From Trichormus sp. M33_DOE_039 (GTDB lineage: Bacteria > Cyanobacteriota > Cyanobacteriia > Cyanobacteriales > Nostocaceae): a stretch of 60,651 nt of DNA. Positions 18,059 through 27,174 of this stretch are shown here, piece by piece (positions within the stretch are counted from its first letter, which is position 1; each line of letters begins with the position of its first letter). Where the stretch lies: positions 1 to 60,651 of the forward strand of contig DVDT01000083.1 in NCBI GenBank assembly GCA_015296085.1, given 5' to 3'. The notes beneath the pieces were generated by a model. It was not told the origin of the DNA. It saw nothing but the letters and a program-made list of their open reading frames with translations, and did not search any database. The position numbers were made by a program, and so were the translations under genes.

Positions 18059-18604
18059 ATGTCCCGACAACCTGCTTTTGGCATCGCTTTAAGTACGCTT
18101 GTCCTTGCTGGAGTGTTGCTCGCTCCTTCGATACCAGGCCATACGTCTACACAAGCACCTACTGAAGATCAACCGTTGTCGATTGTTTCTCGTCAGGTTG
18201 CTAGCTCTACAGGTTTTCAAACTACTGCTTTAGAGAAATCAGTGTTTGAACAAATTAATCGATATCGTGCAGCTAGGAGATTGCCAAAGCTGCGCCTAAA
18301 TGCCAACATTACTCGCCAAGCCAGAATTCACAGTCGAAACATGGCTAGGGGAAAAGCACCGTTCAGTCATGATGGGTTTGAGCAGCGAGTTTATGCTCTT
18401 CCTCTACGCTATAAGAGTGCTGCGGAAAATCTCGCATTTAATCGAGGTTACAGTGATCCCGCGAATCAAGCTGTGATTGGTTGGTTAGAAAGTCCAGGAC
18501 ATTTAAAGAATATCCGAGGCAATTATAATCTTACAGGAATTGGTGTCGCTACAAACCAGCGAGGTGAAGTTTATCTCACACAAATTTTTCTGCGTACTCC
18601 TTAG
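18059..18604 (+). CDS. Secreted CAP-domain protein, short paralogue
   Basis: 181 residues. A signal peptide (residues 1-31, GIALSTLVLAGVLLAPSIPG) leads directly to a short linker and the CAP domain. FEQINRYRAARRLPKL, ARIHSRNMARG, FSHDGFEQRV and GHLKNIRGNYNLTGIGVA align block by block with the protein at 16988, but the repeat stalk is missing. The two genes are tandem paralogues with separate leaders. Confidence 0.88.
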   Translation: MSRQPAFGIALSTLVLAGVLLAPSIPGHTSTQAPTEDQPLSIVSRQVASSTGFQTTALEKSVFEQINRYRAARRLPKLRLNANITRQARIHSRNMARGKAPFSHDGFEQRVYALPLRYKSAAENLAFNRGYSDPANQAVIGWLESPGHLKNIRGNYNLTGIGVATNQRGEVYLTQIFLRTP

Positions 18605-18764
18605 TGAGAAAGGCAGAAGGTAAAAGAAAGAAAGCTTTATTTTCCATCTTTTTGCCTATTTTCAATGGTTGTTTGATTTATGCTGTGCTGTTCTAGATGG
18701 TATTGAGGCTATTCTGCACAATAATAATGTAGTGTCTAACTGCATATATTATTTTACGTAATTC

Positions 18765-19394
18765 ATGACATTACAAGATTTCCAAGTCAGAGATCGCGAT
18801 CTGAGTGACGCTGCGTTATCCCAATATTTACAAGCCGAAGTGCTGGCCGTTGATACCGAAACTATGGGATTAATACCACAGCGCGATCGCTTATGTCTAG
18901 TTCAGTTGTGTAATCCCCAAGGACAGGTAACAGCCATTCGCATAGCTAAAGGACAGACAGCAGCTCCAAATTTAAAGACGTTGCTAGAAGCCAGAAATGT
19001 CCTGAAATTATTTCATTTTGCGCGATTCGATGTCGCTACCTTACGTTATTATCTGGACATTCACGTGCAGCCAATTTTCTGTACCAAGATTGCTAGTAAG
19101 TTAGCTCGTACTTACACCAATCGTCATGGACTTAAAGATGTTGTGCAAGAATTAGAAAATGTAGAACTTGATAAAACTGCTCAAAGTTCAGATTGGGGTA
19201 ACGCCAGTAATTTATCTGAGGCGCAACTGAGTTACGTCGCTAATGATGTCCGTTATTTAATTGGCGTACAACAGAAATTAACCGCCATGCTAAAACGAGA
19301 AGAACGTTGGGAACTCGCGCAACAATGCTTTCAAGTTCTGCCAACGATTGTCTCTCTTGATTTACTACAATTCAAAGACTTGTTTGAGCATTAG
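18765..19394 (+). CDS. rnd: Ribonuclease D-like 3'-5' exonuclease
   Basis: 209 residues with the DEDDy exonuclease motifs: Exo I VLAVDTETMGL, Exo II LKLFHFARFDVATL, and Exo III LSYVANDVRYLI with the catalytic Tyr and Asp. It lacks the HRDC domains of long RNase D, as is common for the short cyanobacterial form. It is expected to trim structured RNA 3' ends. It converges with the rhodanese gene across a shared terminator. Confidence 0.88.
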   Translation: MTLQDFQVRDRDLSDAALSQYLQAEVLAVDTETMGLIPQRDRLCLVQLCNPQGQVTAIRIAKGQTAAPNLKTLLEARNVLKLFHFARFDVATLRYYLDIHVQPIFCTKIASKLARTYTNRHGLKDVVQELENVELDKTAQSSDWGNASNLSEAQLSYVANDVRYLIGVQQKLTAMLKREERWELAQQCFQVLPTIVSLDLLQFKDLFEH

Positions 19395-19570
19395 TCAACT
19401 CCTACTGTTAGGCTTACGCCCGTGTTCGTAGTAGTGTCTCTGTACTCATGTTGTGAAGCAAGCTATGCGGAGCGTCCCCTAGGGAAAGAGAAGGAAAGCA
19501 AGCTACAAAATACGAAATTACAAGCCCCGTAAATAAATTTAGGAGCTTGTATTATGAGTCTTATTCCGTC

Positions 19571-19609
19571 AAAAGTCAAAAGTCAATCGTTAATTGACTT
19601 TTGACTTTT
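19571..19609. terminator. Bidirectional terminator hairpin
   Basis: Perfect 17-bp stem AAAAGTCAAAAGTCAAT / ATTGACTTTTGACTTTT with a 5-base loop, between the convergent RNase D and rhodanese genes. The A/T-rich flanks give a T-tract on either strand. Confidence 0.75.
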
Positions 19610-19615
19610 AACTAA

Positions 19616-20080
19616 TTACACATCCTTTTGTTGTGTCTCTACATGATTTTTGAGACGATCAACAACATTATAGTCATCTGAACCCGCGGGGGTTTGTGAT
19701 TCGATAATGCCTTCTGTTGGGCCTCCAATTGCTTTCCATGCAGCTAGGCCACCTTTCAATTCTGATATGTGTTTGAACCCAGCAGAACGAAGCATTTTTG
19801 CAGCTGCTGTGGTTTGTTCTTCTGTAGCGCCGTAGACATAAATATCACGGCTTTTATCTAAAGCAGGTACAGCACGATCTACCAATTCATCTATTGGCAT
19901 TGTCATTGCACCCATGATGTGTCCTTCATTATATATGGGGCGATCGCGTACATCCAAAATGGTAAAAGCTGGCTCACCCCACTCTAGACGGGACTTAACT
20001 ACATGAACGTCAGATTGTGCTTCTATGGGTGGCTGTGGGGGAATTACACCACCGAATAAATTGTTATTCATACTTTTCAC
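19616..20080 (-). CDS. Rhodanese-fold protein lacking the active-site cysteine
   Basis: 154 residues. The rhodanese landmarks are present: ILDVRDRPIYNEGHIMGAMT near residues 41-60 and ISELKGGLAAWKAIGGP near 103-119. Where the catalytic loop should start with Cys, the sequence is DIYVYGATEEQT, and the protein has no cysteine. Sulfurtransferase activity is therefore unlikely; a binding or regulatory role is more plausible. It lies 102 bp downstream of the NACHT gene on the same strand and could be cotranscribed, although it looks like a conserved housekeeping gene. Confidence 0.85.
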   Translation of the reverse strand: MKSMNNNLFGGVIPPQPPIEAQSDVHVVKSRLEWGEPAFTILDVRDRPIYNEGHIMGAMTMPIDELVDRAVPALDKSRDIYVYGATEEQTTAAAKMLRSAGFKHISELKGGLAAWKAIGGPTEGIIESQTPAGSDDYNVVDRLKNHVETQQKDV

Positions 20081-20182
20081 TATTACTTGTTAACTGCATT
20101 ATCTGCAATTTACCTAATTATGTTGATTTAAGTTCTCTTGCTATGGTATGAATAACGGCAAATTCTAAAGGTAGATTTAGCA

Positions 20183-22552
20183 TTACACCCCAGTTTCGGC
20201 TGAAATGTAATCAATTAGATTTGAAGGTTTTGTGTCTGCGATCGCTAAAAATAATTTATCCTCAATCTGCTGTTTGAGTTCCTGTCTAATATTCACATTC
20301 TTCTGGAGAAAATCAGCGATTAATTTATTGGCATTAAAATATTTTTTCAATAATTCTAATTGTTCTTTACTCCAGTGCCAATTATAACCAATGTTACGAT
20401 ATTTAATTAGATAATGCCTTAATTCTTTTTCCCAGGTGATACCGTTTATTTGCCACCATGAATAAAACTTTTCTGGATTACTATCAGTACAAGGAAATTG
20501 CTTTTTGATTTGTTTTAGCTCTTGCTTAAATTCTGGATTCCCAACTAAATCAATAGCTTCATCAAAGGTAATATTCAAAATATGAGCATAATTAAAAGCA
20601 TGAGTATAGTTTAACTTATTGTTACCAGCCAATGGTAACTCATAGACACAATTGAGAATGCTAAACAGACGTTCATCAAGTGCCAATTCGGATTGAAATG
20701 CTAAATTACCGATAAAATTCCACTCAAGCGTGTAATTTATACTTGCACTTAAAGAAGAACTACAAACAAAATAAAAAGCGCGAACAGCACTCGCTTGATT
20801 TTTAGGAGTTACAGAATTAGTTTTTTGCTTCAACCAAATTAGATAGGCTTGTATTTGTTCATCATCAACTATCATCTTATCAACATAATTTTGCATTAAA
20901 TTGATAGTTTCATCAACACTAGATAGCATATTCAGCGTTAGCAACAATACATGATACCAACGCTCTTCAACAATTCGATTAATCAGTGATTTACCAACTA
21001 CATCGCGGTAATGTTCTAAAATATTTCTGGCAGTGAGGTACTCTAACAACCCTAAATAAGCAAATGAGTATATGCCCCTAGCTCTTTCTACTAGTATACT
21101 ATCTTGAAAGATCAGTCCTTCTAGAACTGATTTTTGATCTAAGGGTGTTATGGATTGGGTTTGATTAAAATTAGCTACAGTTGGTAGCAATTCAGCTATC
21201 AATTGCTGAATCTTTTCTTGATCGAAAAAATATTCTCCGTCCATGAAAGTTCTAGCAGCAATATGAGCTATTAGCTTTTTCTTGCAGATCAAATTTAAAT
21301 TAGTGTAAAAATCATCCCTTTTAATACCTCTAATTTCATCCCACCTAGCCAATAAAACATTCAATACTTGCTCATATAAATTAATGGGATTAGATGAGAA
21401 TTGACCTTTAACCTGAAATAATAAACATATGAGATGGAGTAACAAAGGTACTCTAGCTAAATCTCGAATTTGCTGATTTTCTGGCAAATTTAAATGTTGA
21501 ATAAATAAATTGCTAGTGACCTCCCCATCACTGATAGATTGATGAGCAACCGCCACAAACCAATTTTTGACACAAGTTTCTATTTGTTGGTTATTAAAAT
21601 CTGATAATTCTACCTCAGTAAATCCAGGAAATCTATATTTATGGGCAGAAATTCGACAGCTCATCACGAACTGGTTTTTATAGTAGATTTGGCTGAATTT
21701 GCGGATTTCTCGAATTACTGCATCCCCATGATCTAGAGGTACTTCGTCTAGTCCATCCAGTAGAATCAGTACATTGCCTCTATTTAGTACAGATAAAGTT
21801 GCTTCTTCGTCGATCCCGCAACAACTAAAGCTTTGGCTAATGTATTTATAAAGATTTAAGTCGCTTTCATATTGAGCATCTTCCGCAAATTCTTTTAACC
21901 GAACAAATATAGGCACAAGATGTGGTTGGAACTTACCTTGATTGCAGGCGATCGCCAAATGCTGTAAAAATGTAGTCTTACCTGATCCAGATTTGCCCAG
22001 TAACATCAACTTGGAATATCGCAATACAGCCTCTATCCCTGGTAATGTATTGCAATGCTTGCTTTGCTCCAGTTGGTAGAAATTAGACTCTAGGGATGAA
22101 TTTTGCCACAAGTCAGAAATTTCTCGCCATTGTTGACTAGTGATTTCTTCTAGAACTTGAACATGAGTGTAAATTGCTTCTAGCGGTATCGCCCGTGCAA
22201 TATCTAACATTTGTATAGTGTTGCACTGGTCTTGAATTTTATCTTGGCATTTCTGACGTAATTTCTCCACTAAAGTATTAATGTCAGAATAATCAGACTG
22301 TGGTGACGATGTACTTGCGGCTACCCAATTATGATCTACGCCAGCAACCTGTTGCCAAGATAATCCCAGCTGTTGGCAAATTTGCACAAAACAGCTGCGA
22401 GAAACTGGTTCACCCGCAAAAAATTTGGAAACTGGTTGGCGCGTGATCCCTAACGCTGTAGCTAATTTTTGCTGACTTAAGGTTTTATCAGTTAAAGCTG
22501 TTTTTGCAGCTTTAATCCCTTCTGGTGATGCTATCAGTCCTCGGCTTGTCAT
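20183..22552 (-). CDS. HTH-NACHT STAND NTPase
   Basis: 789 residues. Residues 1-72 are an XRE-like helix-turn-helix (LSQQKLATALGITRQPVSKF). A helical linker (KLRQKCQDKIQ..., about 95-150) precedes the NACHT ATPase: Walker A LLGKSGSGKTTFLQHL near 185-200, FVRLKEFAED, and Walker B NVLILLDGLDEVPLD near 260-275, then SCRISAHKYRFPGF and RVPLLLHLICLLF. The last 400 residues are helical without a recognised sensor repeat. STAND proteins of this class act as inflammasome-like switches, and several bacterial NACHT proteins defend against phage. No separate nuclease or protease effector domain is visible. Conserved architecture in cyanobacteria; its biological trigger is unknown. Confidence 0.88.
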   Translation of the reverse strand: MTSRGLIASPEGIKAAKTALTDKTLSQQKLATALGITRQPVSKFFAGEPVSRSCFVQICQQLGLSWQQVAGVDHNWVAASTSSPQSDYSDINTLVEKLRQKCQDKIQDQCNTIQMLDIARAIPLEAIYTHVQVLEEITSQQWREISDLWQNSSLESNFYQLEQSKHCNTLPGIEAVLRYSKLMLLGKSGSGKTTFLQHLAIACNQGKFQPHLVPIFVRLKEFAEDAQYESDLNLYKYISQSFSCCGIDEEATLSVLNRGNVLILLDGLDEVPLDHGDAVIREIRKFSQIYYKNQFVMSCRISAHKYRFPGFTEVELSDFNNQQIETCVKNWFVAVAHQSISDGEVTSNLFIQHLNLPENQQIRDLARVPLLLHLICLLFQVKGQFSSNPINLYEQVLNVLLARWDEIRGIKRDDFYTNLNLICKKKLIAHIAARTFMDGEYFFDQEKIQQLIAELLPTVANFNQTQSITPLDQKSVLEGLIFQDSILVERARGIYSFAYLGLLEYLTARNILEHYRDVVGKSLINRIVEERWYHVLLLTLNMLSSVDETINLMQNYVDKMIVDDEQIQAYLIWLKQKTNSVTPKNQASAVRAFYFVCSSSLSASINYTLEWNFIGNLAFQSELALDERLFSILNCVYELPLAGNNKLNYTHAFNYAHILNITFDEAIDLVGNPEFKQELKQIKKQFPCTDSNPEKFYSWWQINGITWEKELRHYLIKYRNIGYNWHWSKEQLELLKKYFNANKLIADFLQKNVNIRQELKQQIEDKLFLAIADTKPSNLIDYISAETGV

Positions 22553-23030
22553 ACTCCCAGAAAACGTATTATTAATTACTAAAAATTATTTTTGTACGTA
22601 GATGCACTCCGGACAAAAACTCGTATATACCCGGAGAAAGATTCTTCATCGGGTAGTTCAGAGTAGGGTGTGGTAGATAGGTTTTGGGTTGAAATTACTC
22701 AATGACTGTAATTTTCCAGTCATTCATCGGCAGTTAGAAAATTATTGACGGGTAGAGGAACACACTTAAAATTAAAATTTTTCTTAACTGCTAGAGATTT
22801 TTGATTATAGCATCAACGCATAAAAACATACCAAACTTATACAAAACTCATACATTTGGTATGCAATATGATAGCTGAACTTTTGAGAAATTTAATGGAA
22901 AATTAAGTGTGGTTCAGTATTACAGAGGCAATGTATAGCGACAACTGGCTGTAAGTCTAAGTAATTGCAGAAGTAACCAACTATGAATCATGTACACCAG
23001 AACACATAAAAAAGTGCGTTAGGCGATTCA
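22553..23030. other. Divergent intergenic region upstream of the NACHT gene
   Basis: About 480 bp with no coding frame. It holds the inverted repeat at 22827-22863 and must contain the NACHT promoter. Nothing else stands out. Confidence 0.45.
22827..22863. promoter_or_regulatory. Inverted repeat, candidate operator upstream of the NACHT gene
   Basis: Perfect 9-bp arms CATACCAAA and TTTGGTATG are separated by 19 bp, putting their centres 28 bp apart. The inner flanks are also partly symmetric (CTTATACA / TCATACAT). It lies 275 bp upstream of the NACHT start and 370 bp upstream of the regulator gene at 23235. Either the HTH of the NACHT protein or the response regulator could bind here; this is inference. 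Confidence 0.4.
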
Positions 23031-23165
23031 AGTTTGAATTTTGCGAAAAGTTCTGTGGGCGGGTTTCCCTCCATAGAAAACTTTCCAAAACGGACTTTGG
23101 ATTCAATCTCAAGCCAAAATTCGTCTTCAAAAGTTTTTATAGAACTTTTCGCAAAATTTCAACTA
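23031..23165. mobile_element. Short inverted-repeat element (MITE-like)
   Basis: About 135 bp bounded by imperfect terminal inverted repeats whose shared core is TTTTGCGAAAAGTTCT on the left and its complement AGAACTTTTCGCAAAA on the right. The interior is not coding; an open frame from a TTG at 23034 is an accident of the repeat. It sits just upstream of the OmpR-type regulator. No target duplication is clear. Confidence 0.55.
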
Positions 23166-23234
23166 CTTACTCCCAACTCGCTATTTTCAATACAGCCAAT
23201 TAATTTGCTTTCGTTAACATTAGGCTAGAACATT

Positions 23235-23939
23235 ATGGTGACGCTGACCGCTTCAAATCCTAGAATTCTCGTTGTAGACGATGACTTTGGTGTCCGTAAT
23301 CTGATATATCGCTTTCTCAGTCGAAAATATCAAATAGAGTCGGCAGCCGATGGTAAAACAGCTTTGGCGTTATTTGAGCAGTTTGATCCAGCTTTAGTAA
23401 TTCTTGATTGGAATTTACCAGACACAAGCGGTTATAACCTGTGTCAAGAAATGCAAAGTCGGAATAATGTCTTAGTAATGATTCTCAGTGGCAGGACTGA
23501 AGAAACTGACAGGATTAAAATCATGGCAGCGGGTGCTGATGACTTTATCACCAAACCGTTTAGTCTAGCTGAAATTGAAGTCAGAGTCCAAGCTCTCTTA
23601 AGACGTATCCGCTCTATTAAACCATCTCCCTCACAGCGTTTAATTTTCAAACAGCTAGCAATTAACCCAGATGGTAGGGAAGTCACCCTGAACGATAAAC
23701 CCCTAAATTTAACAGCTTTAGAGTTTAATATCTTACATTTTTTAGCCAGTCATCCCGGTCAAGCTTGGAGTCGTCCCCAACTCATTCAAAAAATCTGGGG
23801 TTGTGACTATGTGGGAGATGGCCGAGTAGTTGATGTTCACATTGGTCAGCTGCGGAAAAAATTAGAAGCCGATACTAGTGTTCCAGAATTTATCAAAACT
23901 GTTCGTGGCTACGGTTATAAGTTTGAAATTCCCGAATAA
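23235..23939 (+). CDS. OmpR-family response regulator
   Basis: 234 residues. The receiver domain has the acidic pair VVDDD, the phosphoacceptor Asp in VILDWNLPDTSG (near 55), and Lys in FITKPF. The winged-helix DNA-binding domain contains LTALEFNILHFLASHPGQ, VVDVHIGQLRKKLE and TVRGYGYKF. It is a canonical, phosphorylatable transcription regulator with no kinase gene beside it. Its targets are unknown. The leader contains the MITE-like element. Confidence 0.9.
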   Translation: MVTLTASNPRILVVDDDFGVRNLIYRFLSRKYQIESAADGKTALALFEQFDPALVILDWNLPDTSGYNLCQEMQSRNNVLVMILSGRTEETDRIKIMAAGADDFITKPFSLAEIEVRVQALLRRIRSIKPSPSQRLIFKQLAINPDGREVTLNDKPLNLTALEFNILHFLASHPGQAWSRPQLIQKIWGCDYVGDGRVVDVHIGQLRKKLEADTSVPEFIKTVRGYGYKFEIPE

Positions 23940-24321
23940 AATTGCTTTGAGATATACAACTTTTAAATTGCATATTACCTATGCAATGTTGTTAGAATCA
24001 CACTTATTACTACACCTTATCTAGATTCTGGGTTTAATGGTTGCGATAAATTAGGACAAGACTGTTAAGGTTAGTCATAAATGTTTAGACTGAGGCTTGC
24101 TGATAGAGATTCATGTTAGTTTGAGGTTTTAATATCAGCAAAATCAGGGAATATTGTGTCTGCTCAAACCTCAAATACAAACTCTGTGGTAATTTCATAA
24201 AAACTGCTTCTAGTAGATATTTAATGTCTTCAATAATGCTTCGCGATCATGCGGTACGTCTAGTTTTAAAAACTAGAAGTATAAAGTGACAAGAGAAAAG
24301 CCTACGCCCAATAACAAATGA
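23940..24321. other. Convergent intergenic region
   Basis: 382 bp between the regulator and pdxA, which converge. A 17-bp palindrome CTAGTTTTAAAAACTAG (24260-24276) is the only notable structure and may help termination. No gene was seen. Confidence 0.45.
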
Positions 24322-25413
24322 CTAAATTTTCTTAGCCGCTAGCCTTTGATTAACTAACTCAGCCGCTAACTCTATCGCTGCCTTCATACTAGTAGCATCA
24401 GCAATTCCCTTACCTGCAATATCAAAAGCTGTACCGTGGTCAGGAGAAGTGCGAACGAAAGGTAAGCCAATAGAAGTATTAACCGCGCGGTCGAAGGCCA
24501 TTAACTTGACAGGAATTAAACCTTGGTCGTGGTAGAGTGCCAAATAAGCATCGGCGGGATGTTGTCCTTGAGAATTATCATACCAAGCTTGACCAGGCTT
24601 CACCCACATTGTATCAGGGGGAATAGGCCCTTCTAGTTGAAAATTAGGGCGTTTTTGCTGTTCTACCTCCAACCAGGGAATTAACCAATCTTGTTCTTCC
24701 GTTCCTAATTGCCCTTGTTCACCACTGTGGGGATTTAAACCTGCGATCGCAATTCTCCCACTAGTAATGCCAAAATCTTGCTCTAGACACTCCACCAGCA
24801 AATCTAATTTTTTAGTCAATAACTCCGGTGTTAGCGTCTTAGCTACTTGCGCTAGAGGAATATGGGTAGTAGCTAATAAAGTGCGGAGTGTCCAACCAGT
24901 GTAAGGTGATCGCGCTACAAATAACATCCCAAAACACTCTACACCCGATTTTTCAGCTAAAAGTTCTGTTTGTCCTGGGTAAATATGCCCTGCGGATTTC
25001 CACGCAGATTTAGCGATAGGGGCTGTAACAATACCGTCAAAAAATCCAGCTAAAGTTTGTGCGATCGCATATTCCATATAAGCAAAACTAGCCGCGCCAC
25101 TAGCTGCATTCCCCATGCCTGTGATAATTTCTTTCTCAGCCTCTATATTTAAAGGCACATCAACCAAATTTAACTCATATGGATTTGCTAAAGGGATGAA
25201 ATTATCAGTTGTTGTCAGTTCTTCATATATCCGCACTAGCAAATCTCGACTACCAATAATAGTTAAGTCAAAGTCTTGAGCAATTTCTGGATCTGCCAAG
25301 GCTTTTAAAATCACCTCTGGCCCAATTCCAGCCGGATCTCCCAAAGTAATTGCTAAACGCAAACGTTTCTGTTGCTGTAAATTGAGTGACTTGCTTTGAT
25401 TAGTTTGATACAT
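24322..25413 (-). CDS. pdxA: 4-hydroxythreonine-4-phosphate dehydrogenase
   Basis: 363 residues. [20 protein letters not shown] is the family opening, [14 protein letters not shown] and [12 protein letters not shown] give metal-site residues, and [15 protein letters not shown] with [14 protein letters not shown] completes the site. PdxA oxidises 4-phosphohydroxy-threonine in the DXP-independent branch point of pyridoxal 5'-phosphate synthesis. The N-terminal 18 residues (Gln/Ser-rich) exceed the usual start. The gene is monocistronic. Confidence 0.93.
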   Translation of the reverse strand: MYQTNQSKSLNLQQQKRLRLAITLGDPAGIGPEVILKALADPEIAQDFDLTIIGSRDLLVRIYEELTTTDNFIPLANPYELNLVDVPLNIEAEKEIITGMGNAASGAASFAYMEYAIAQTLAGFFDGIVTAPIAKSAWKSAGHIYPGQTELLAEKSGVECFGMLFVARSPYTGWTLRTLLATTHIPLAQVAKTLTPELLTKKLDLLVECLEQDFGITSGRIAIAGLNPHSGEQGQLGTEEQDWLIPWLEVEQQKRPNFQLEGPIPPDTMWVKPGQAWYDNSQGQHPADAYLALYHDQGLIPVKLMAFDRAVNTSIGLPFVRTSPDHGTAFDIAGKGIADATSMKAAIELAAELVNQRLAAKKI

Positions 25414-25570
25414 GGTTCTTGATAATCATTTAAATGACTAGCTAAAAAATAAGGATTGGGAATTTGAGATGAAATTGCAAAATCCAAAATTGAATGCCCA
25501 ATGCCCAAAATGAGAGATTGACCATCAAACTGGTTTAGAATTATTTACACAGGTCTAATCCTAACAGTAG

Positions 25571-25606
25571 CCCCACCAAGCATGAAAATAATCATGTTGC
25601 CTGGGG
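25571..25606 (+). promoter_or_regulatory. Leader hairpin upstream of petM
   Basis: CCCCACCAAGCATGA and TCATGTTGCCTGGGG pair around a short AT loop, with internal mismatches, about 130 bp before the petM ATG. It could be a 5' leader structure or the terminator of an upstream transcript. The rest of the 25414-25733 gap shows no gene. Confidence 0.35.
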
Positions 25607-25733
25607 TATATGGCATTGTAGAGCGGGTGTGCTTTTAGCAGCAGGAAAACCTCCAGTCCTGTTGATGAACCTGTCAAACTACTGCTTTGTGCCTTTTTTC
25701 ATACGTCCATCGTTCACCAAGGAGAACACATCA

Positions 25734-25838
25734 ATGAGTAGCGAAATGTTAACAGCAGCTATCTTACCTTTCAGCCTGATCTTCGTCGGCTGGGCTTTGG
25801 GTGCTTTATTGCTGAAAATTCAAGGTGCAGGAGAGTAA
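25734..25838 (+). CDS. petM: Cytochrome b6-f complex subunit PetM
   Basis: 34 residues from the ATG at 25734, with AAGGAG about 10 bases upstream. The sequence [20 protein letters not shown] and the end ALLLKIQG match PetM, the single-span subunit VII of the cytochrome b6-f complex in thylakoids. A longer in-frame extension from 25629 has no support. A terminator follows at 25892. Confidence 0.95.
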   Translation: MSSEMLTAAILPFSLIFVGWALGALLLKIQGAGE

Positions 25839-25891
25839 TTCTCCCCAGAACTATTGACGAGAGACAAAAAAGCTTTACTCTCTGAAAAAAT

Positions 25892-25923
25892 AGCGTGTCC
25901 GTCAACCGGACAACGCTGTTTTA
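25892..25923 (+). terminator. Intrinsic terminator after petM
   Basis: AGCGTGTCCG and CGGACAACGCT form a stem with one bulged base around TCAAC, followed by GTTTT. Confidence 0.7.
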
Positions 25924-26035
25924 GCTCATCCCTCAGTATCAATGACGATTTCCTTAAAACGAAGTAAACTTTTGTTTACAGATATAATTCTGTTAAGATT
26001 CTTTTCATAAAAGTTTAAAAATTGTTAATACCCTC

Positions 26036-27019
26036 ATGACATTATTGATAGTTGGTGCTACCGGCACTTTAGGAAGACAAGTGGCTCGTCGGGCGATCGA
26101 TGAGGGATATAAGGTACGTTGTCTGGTTCGCAGTGCGAAAAAAGCAGCTTTTTTGAAGGAATGGGGTGCAGAACTTGTCAAAGGTGATTTGTGTTACCCC
26201 GAAACTCTCACAGCCGCATTAGAGGGGGTAACGGCAGTCATTGATGCTGCTACCTCCCGTGCTACAGATTCACTGACTATTAAACAAGTAGACTGGCAAG
26301 GCCAAGTAGCTTTAATTCAGGCGGCAAAAGCTGCTGGTGTAGAGCGTTTTATATTCTTTTCTATTCTTGATGCCGATAAGTACCCAGAAGTCCCGCTCAT
26401 GGAGATTAAGCGGTGTACTGAACTATTTTTAGTTGAATCTGGTATAAATTATACAATCTTGCGCTTGGCCGGTTTTATGCAAGGATTGATCGGTCAATAC
26501 GGTATACCTATTTTAGAAGGGCAACCTGTTTGGGTAACTGGAGAATCTTCACCAGTTGCTTACATGGACACTTTAGACATTGCGAAGTTTGCCGTACGTG
26601 CTTTGAGTGTACCAGAAACAGAAAAACAAGCTTTCCCTGTTGTGGGAACTCGTGCATGGAGTGCAGGGGAAATCATTAATTTGTGTGAACGCTTGTCCGG
26701 CAAAGAAGCCAAAGTACGGCGGATGCCAATCAACCTACTCCGCACTGTACGCCGCATTGCCAGCTTCTTTCAGTGGGGATTAAACGTAGCAGATAGACTA
26801 GCATTTACAGAAGTTTTGGCAAGTGGTAAACCTTTAAATGCACTAATGGATGAAGTCTATCAAGTATTTGGTTTAGAAAAAGAACAGACGACTACTTTAG
26901 AAAGCTATTTACAAGAGTATTTCAACCGCATTATGAAAAAGCTCAAAGAGCTAGACTATCAGAAGGCTAAAAAGCAGAAATCTAAAAAGACTCCATTTAA
27001 AAAGGTCAATAGTCAATAG
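26036..27019 (+). CDS. ycf39: Ycf39-type NAD(P)-binding photosystem II assembly factor
   Basis: 327 residues of an atypical short-chain dehydrogenase fold. LLIVGATGTLGRQVARRAID is the Rossmann motif, then VRCLVRSAKKAAFLKEWGAE and GVERFIFFSILDADKYPEVP as in Ycf39. Ycf39 works with high-light-inducible proteins to deliver chlorophyll to newly made D1. The Lys-rich tail (about 310-327) is an extension. NAD kinase follows on the same strand, as slr0399-slr0400 do in Synechocystis. Confidence 0.9.
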   Translation: MTLLIVGATGTLGRQVARRAIDEGYKVRCLVRSAKKAAFLKEWGAELVKGDLCYPETLTAALEGVTAVIDAATSRATDSLTIKQVDWQGQVALIQAAKAAGVERFIFFSILDADKYPEVPLMEIKRCTELFLVESGINYTILRLAGFMQGLIGQYGIPILEGQPVWVTGESSPVAYMDTLDIAKFAVRALSVPETEKQAFPVVGTRAWSAGEIINLCERLSGKEAKVRRMPINLLRTVRRIASFFQWGLNVADRLAFTEVLASGKPLNALMDEVYQVFGLEKEQTTTLESYLQEYFNRIMKKLKELDYQKAKKQKSKKTPFKKVNSQ

Positions 27020-27174
27020 TCAGGAGTCATGAGTCAATAGTCATTAATTTTTTCCCTGCATTTCCTGTCTTCTGCCTCCTAGCTCTCTTTTTGACTATAT
27101 ACTAATGACTCGTGATCCAAAATGTGTAAGGATTACATAAGAAAAAGCATCGCCTATTATTTGGATATTTGAGT

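Noticed and set aside
23034-23228. 64-residue plus-strand frame from a TTG
   Set aside because: It lies largely in the inverted-repeat element; the residues are the translated repeat.
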